64,000 nucleotides of DNA from Sediminibacterium soli (lineage in GTDB: Bacteria; Bacteroidota; Bacteroidia; Chitinophagales; Chitinophagaceae): positions 186,001 through 250,000 of the forward strand of contig NZ_JAACJR010000003.1 of the NCBI RefSeq assembly GCF_009939225.1, written 5' to 3'. The notes beneath the pieces were generated by a model, which did no database searches, was not told the origin of the DNA, and was given only the letters and a program-made list of their open reading frames with translations. This document shows positions 63,211 to 64,000 of the stretch, in pieces. The position numbers and the translations under genes are program-made. Position 1 is the first letter of the stretch; each line of letters starts with the position of its first letter.

Positions 63211-63381
63211 ATGAAATGGTTATTAGGAATTGCGGCCGGTGTTACAGTCGTATACCTGCTCAGAACAGATAAAGGCAAGAAAATGTTAACCGATCTCAAA
63301 ACCCAGGTCAATGACCTGAGCGATACGATCTGCAATGCCACGGGCGATCTGTTTAAAAAGGCAAAATCAGCGGTTTCCTGA
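63211..63381 (+). CDS. very small YtxH-like membrane protein (56 aa)
   Basis: 56-codon ORF from ATG 63211 to TGA 63379-63381. It reads MKWLLGIAAGVTVVYLLRTD, then KGKKMLTDLKTQVNDLSDT and a short amphipathic tail ending KAKSAVS. It is a shortened paralogue of the 82-aa upstream protein: both have an N-terminal glycine-rich helix and the VNDLSD[ST] segment. A strong terminator 26 nt downstream supports a real gene. Confidence 0.75.
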   Translation: MKWLLGIAAGVTVVYLLRTDKGKKMLTDLKTQVNDLSDTICNATGDLFKKAKSAVS

Positions 63382-63406
63382 ATCAATACCCCCGGTTATA
63401 TACACG

Positions 63407-63438
63407 CGCAACAGCATCGCTGTTGCGTTTTTTTTTTT
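63407..63438 (+). terminator. strong terminator after YtxH-like genes
   Basis: CGCAACAGC (63407-63415), loop ATC, GCTGTTGCG (63419-63427), then an uninterrupted T11 run. A perfect 9-bp stem; textbook Rho-independent terminator. Confidence 0.95.
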
Positions 63439-63518
63439 GGATAACTTGCCCACCTTATCCGCAAAACGGCAGACCATTATCGCGTAATAACGTAATTTGA
63501 CAACCTGAATTACCTGCC

Positions 63519-64000
63519 ATGAAATACCTGTCCGGCCTGCTGTTGTCTGCTGTTGCCCTCACTGTCTCTGTTTTTGCCGGCGCACAGCGGAGCCGTCCCA
63601 ATCTCATTTTTATCCTGGCCGATGACCTGGGCTATTCGGATATCGGCTGTTATGGTCAGCAAAAGATCAAAACACCGAATATCGATGCCCTGGCCAGACA
63701 GGGAACACGCTTTACCCAATATTATTCCGGGAGCACGGTATGCGCTCCGGCACGTTCTGCGTTCCTGACCGGATTACATACCGGGCATACACCCATAAGA
63801 GGCAACAGGGAATTGCCGCCCGAAGGGCAATACCCGCTGCCTGATTCAAGCATCAGTTTCCCGATGCTGTTACAGCAGAGCGGTTACTATACCGCGGCAT
63901 TCGGCAAATGGTCGATGGGTTTTATCGGGTCAAGCGGCGATCCGCAGAAAAAAGGGTTTGATGATTTCTTCGGATACAATTGCCAGCGGCTGGCACACAA
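63519..64000 (+). CDS. arylsulfatase family protein, N-terminal part (cut by window edge)
   Basis: First ~160 residues of a sulfatase; the gene runs off the right edge. Signal peptide (SAVALTVSVFAGAQ), then the metal-binding NLIFILADDLGYSDIGCYG (D35, D36) and the sulfatase signature CAPARSAFLTG, with C75 as the residue converted to formylglycine. HTGHTPIRGN and FGKWSMGF (substrate-side Lys) follow. It needs a formylglycine-generating enzyme; the SUMF1-like protein at 59471 appears to lack the catalytic cysteines, so a true FGE or anSME must lie elsewhere. Confidence 0.93.
   Translation, partial: MKYLSGLLLSAVALTVSVFAGAQRSRPNLIFILADDLGYSDIGCYGQQKIKTPNIDALARQGTRFTQYYSGSTVCAPARSAFLTGLHTGHTPIRGNRELPPEGQYPLPDSSISFPMLLQQSGYYTAAFGKWSMGFIGSSGDPQKKGFDDFFGYNCQRLAH

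Overview
The window looks like a chromosomal segment of a Bacteroidota bacterium, most likely Chitinophagia/Chitinophagaceae. The evidence is a SusC/SusD pair, an outer-membrane carboxypeptidase-regulatory/TonB-type receptor, LytS/LytTR signalling, a eukaryote-like class I ribonucleotide reductase, DUF3943, DUF4159 and DUF1684 proteins, and several promoters of the Bacteroidota form TTTG-N19/21-TAnnTTTG. Almost no phage, IS or plasmid signal is visible. There is no CRISPR array.

Region 1 (1-13310) is a contiguous branched-chain/threonine biosynthesis block: the 3' end of leuB, then ilvE-ilvD-ilvB-ilvN-ilvC-ilvA, then thrA-thrB-thrC. Both halves are preceded by a short unannotated ORF that reads as an attenuation leader peptide. 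At 511-615 it is an Ile/Val-rich peptide followed by a textbook terminator and a mutually exclusive antiterminator. At 8350-8445 it is a Thr/Ile-rich peptide directly upstream of thrA. The thrABC product (threonine) is the substrate of IlvA, encoded just upstream.

Region 2 (13311-24794): a YdjM-type membrane protein, an AI-2E-type permease, and a MoxR/DUF58/BatA-like/DUF4175/membrane-protein operon with a divergent DUF4159 gene. A palindrome-plus-promoter follows, leading into what looks like the 5' stump of a SusC gene, which abuts a LuxR/NarL-type regulator. Region 3 (24839-29584): a TldD-TldE-TldD metallopeptidase cluster whose TldD proteins carry Tat-like N-termini. Region 4 (29748-37761): a GlxA/AraC regulator, VOC proteins, an ArsR-AHSA1-VOC-DoxX operon with a double-palindrome operator, a secreted Gfo/Idh/MocA oxidoreductase, a phospholipase-D/cardiolipin-synthase protein and a DUF3943 protein.

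Region 5 (37913-49917): outer-membrane receptor, LytS/LytT two-component pair, DUF1684 protein, tRNA-Cys(GCA), SusC/SusD and a secreted endonuclease/exonuclease/phosphatase-fold enzyme. Region 6 (49918-54358): a cobalamin riboswitch in front of class I nrdB-nrdA, then panD.

Region 7 (54437-61993) is the least explained part. It is a tightly packed minus-strand operon for three exported proteins (leucine-rich-repeat protein, coiled-coil/glycine-zipper protein, propeller-like protein). Divergent from it is an exported protein with ankyrin-like and SUMF1/FGE-like domains. The LRR and SUMF1-like proteins share an N-terminal beta-rich repeat. The divergent promoter carries a 7-2-7 palindrome that also occurs beside the LuxR/NarL gene 36 kb away. 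The window ends with a polysaccharide deacetylase, two small YtxH-like proteins and the 5' part of an arylsulfatase.

Intergenic spaces hold several unrelated families of 8-15-nt degenerate tandem words, often arranged as facing inverted arms (3322-3404, 5751-5805, 13451-13667, 29586-29710, 30749-30902, 31493-31521, 53882-53967).
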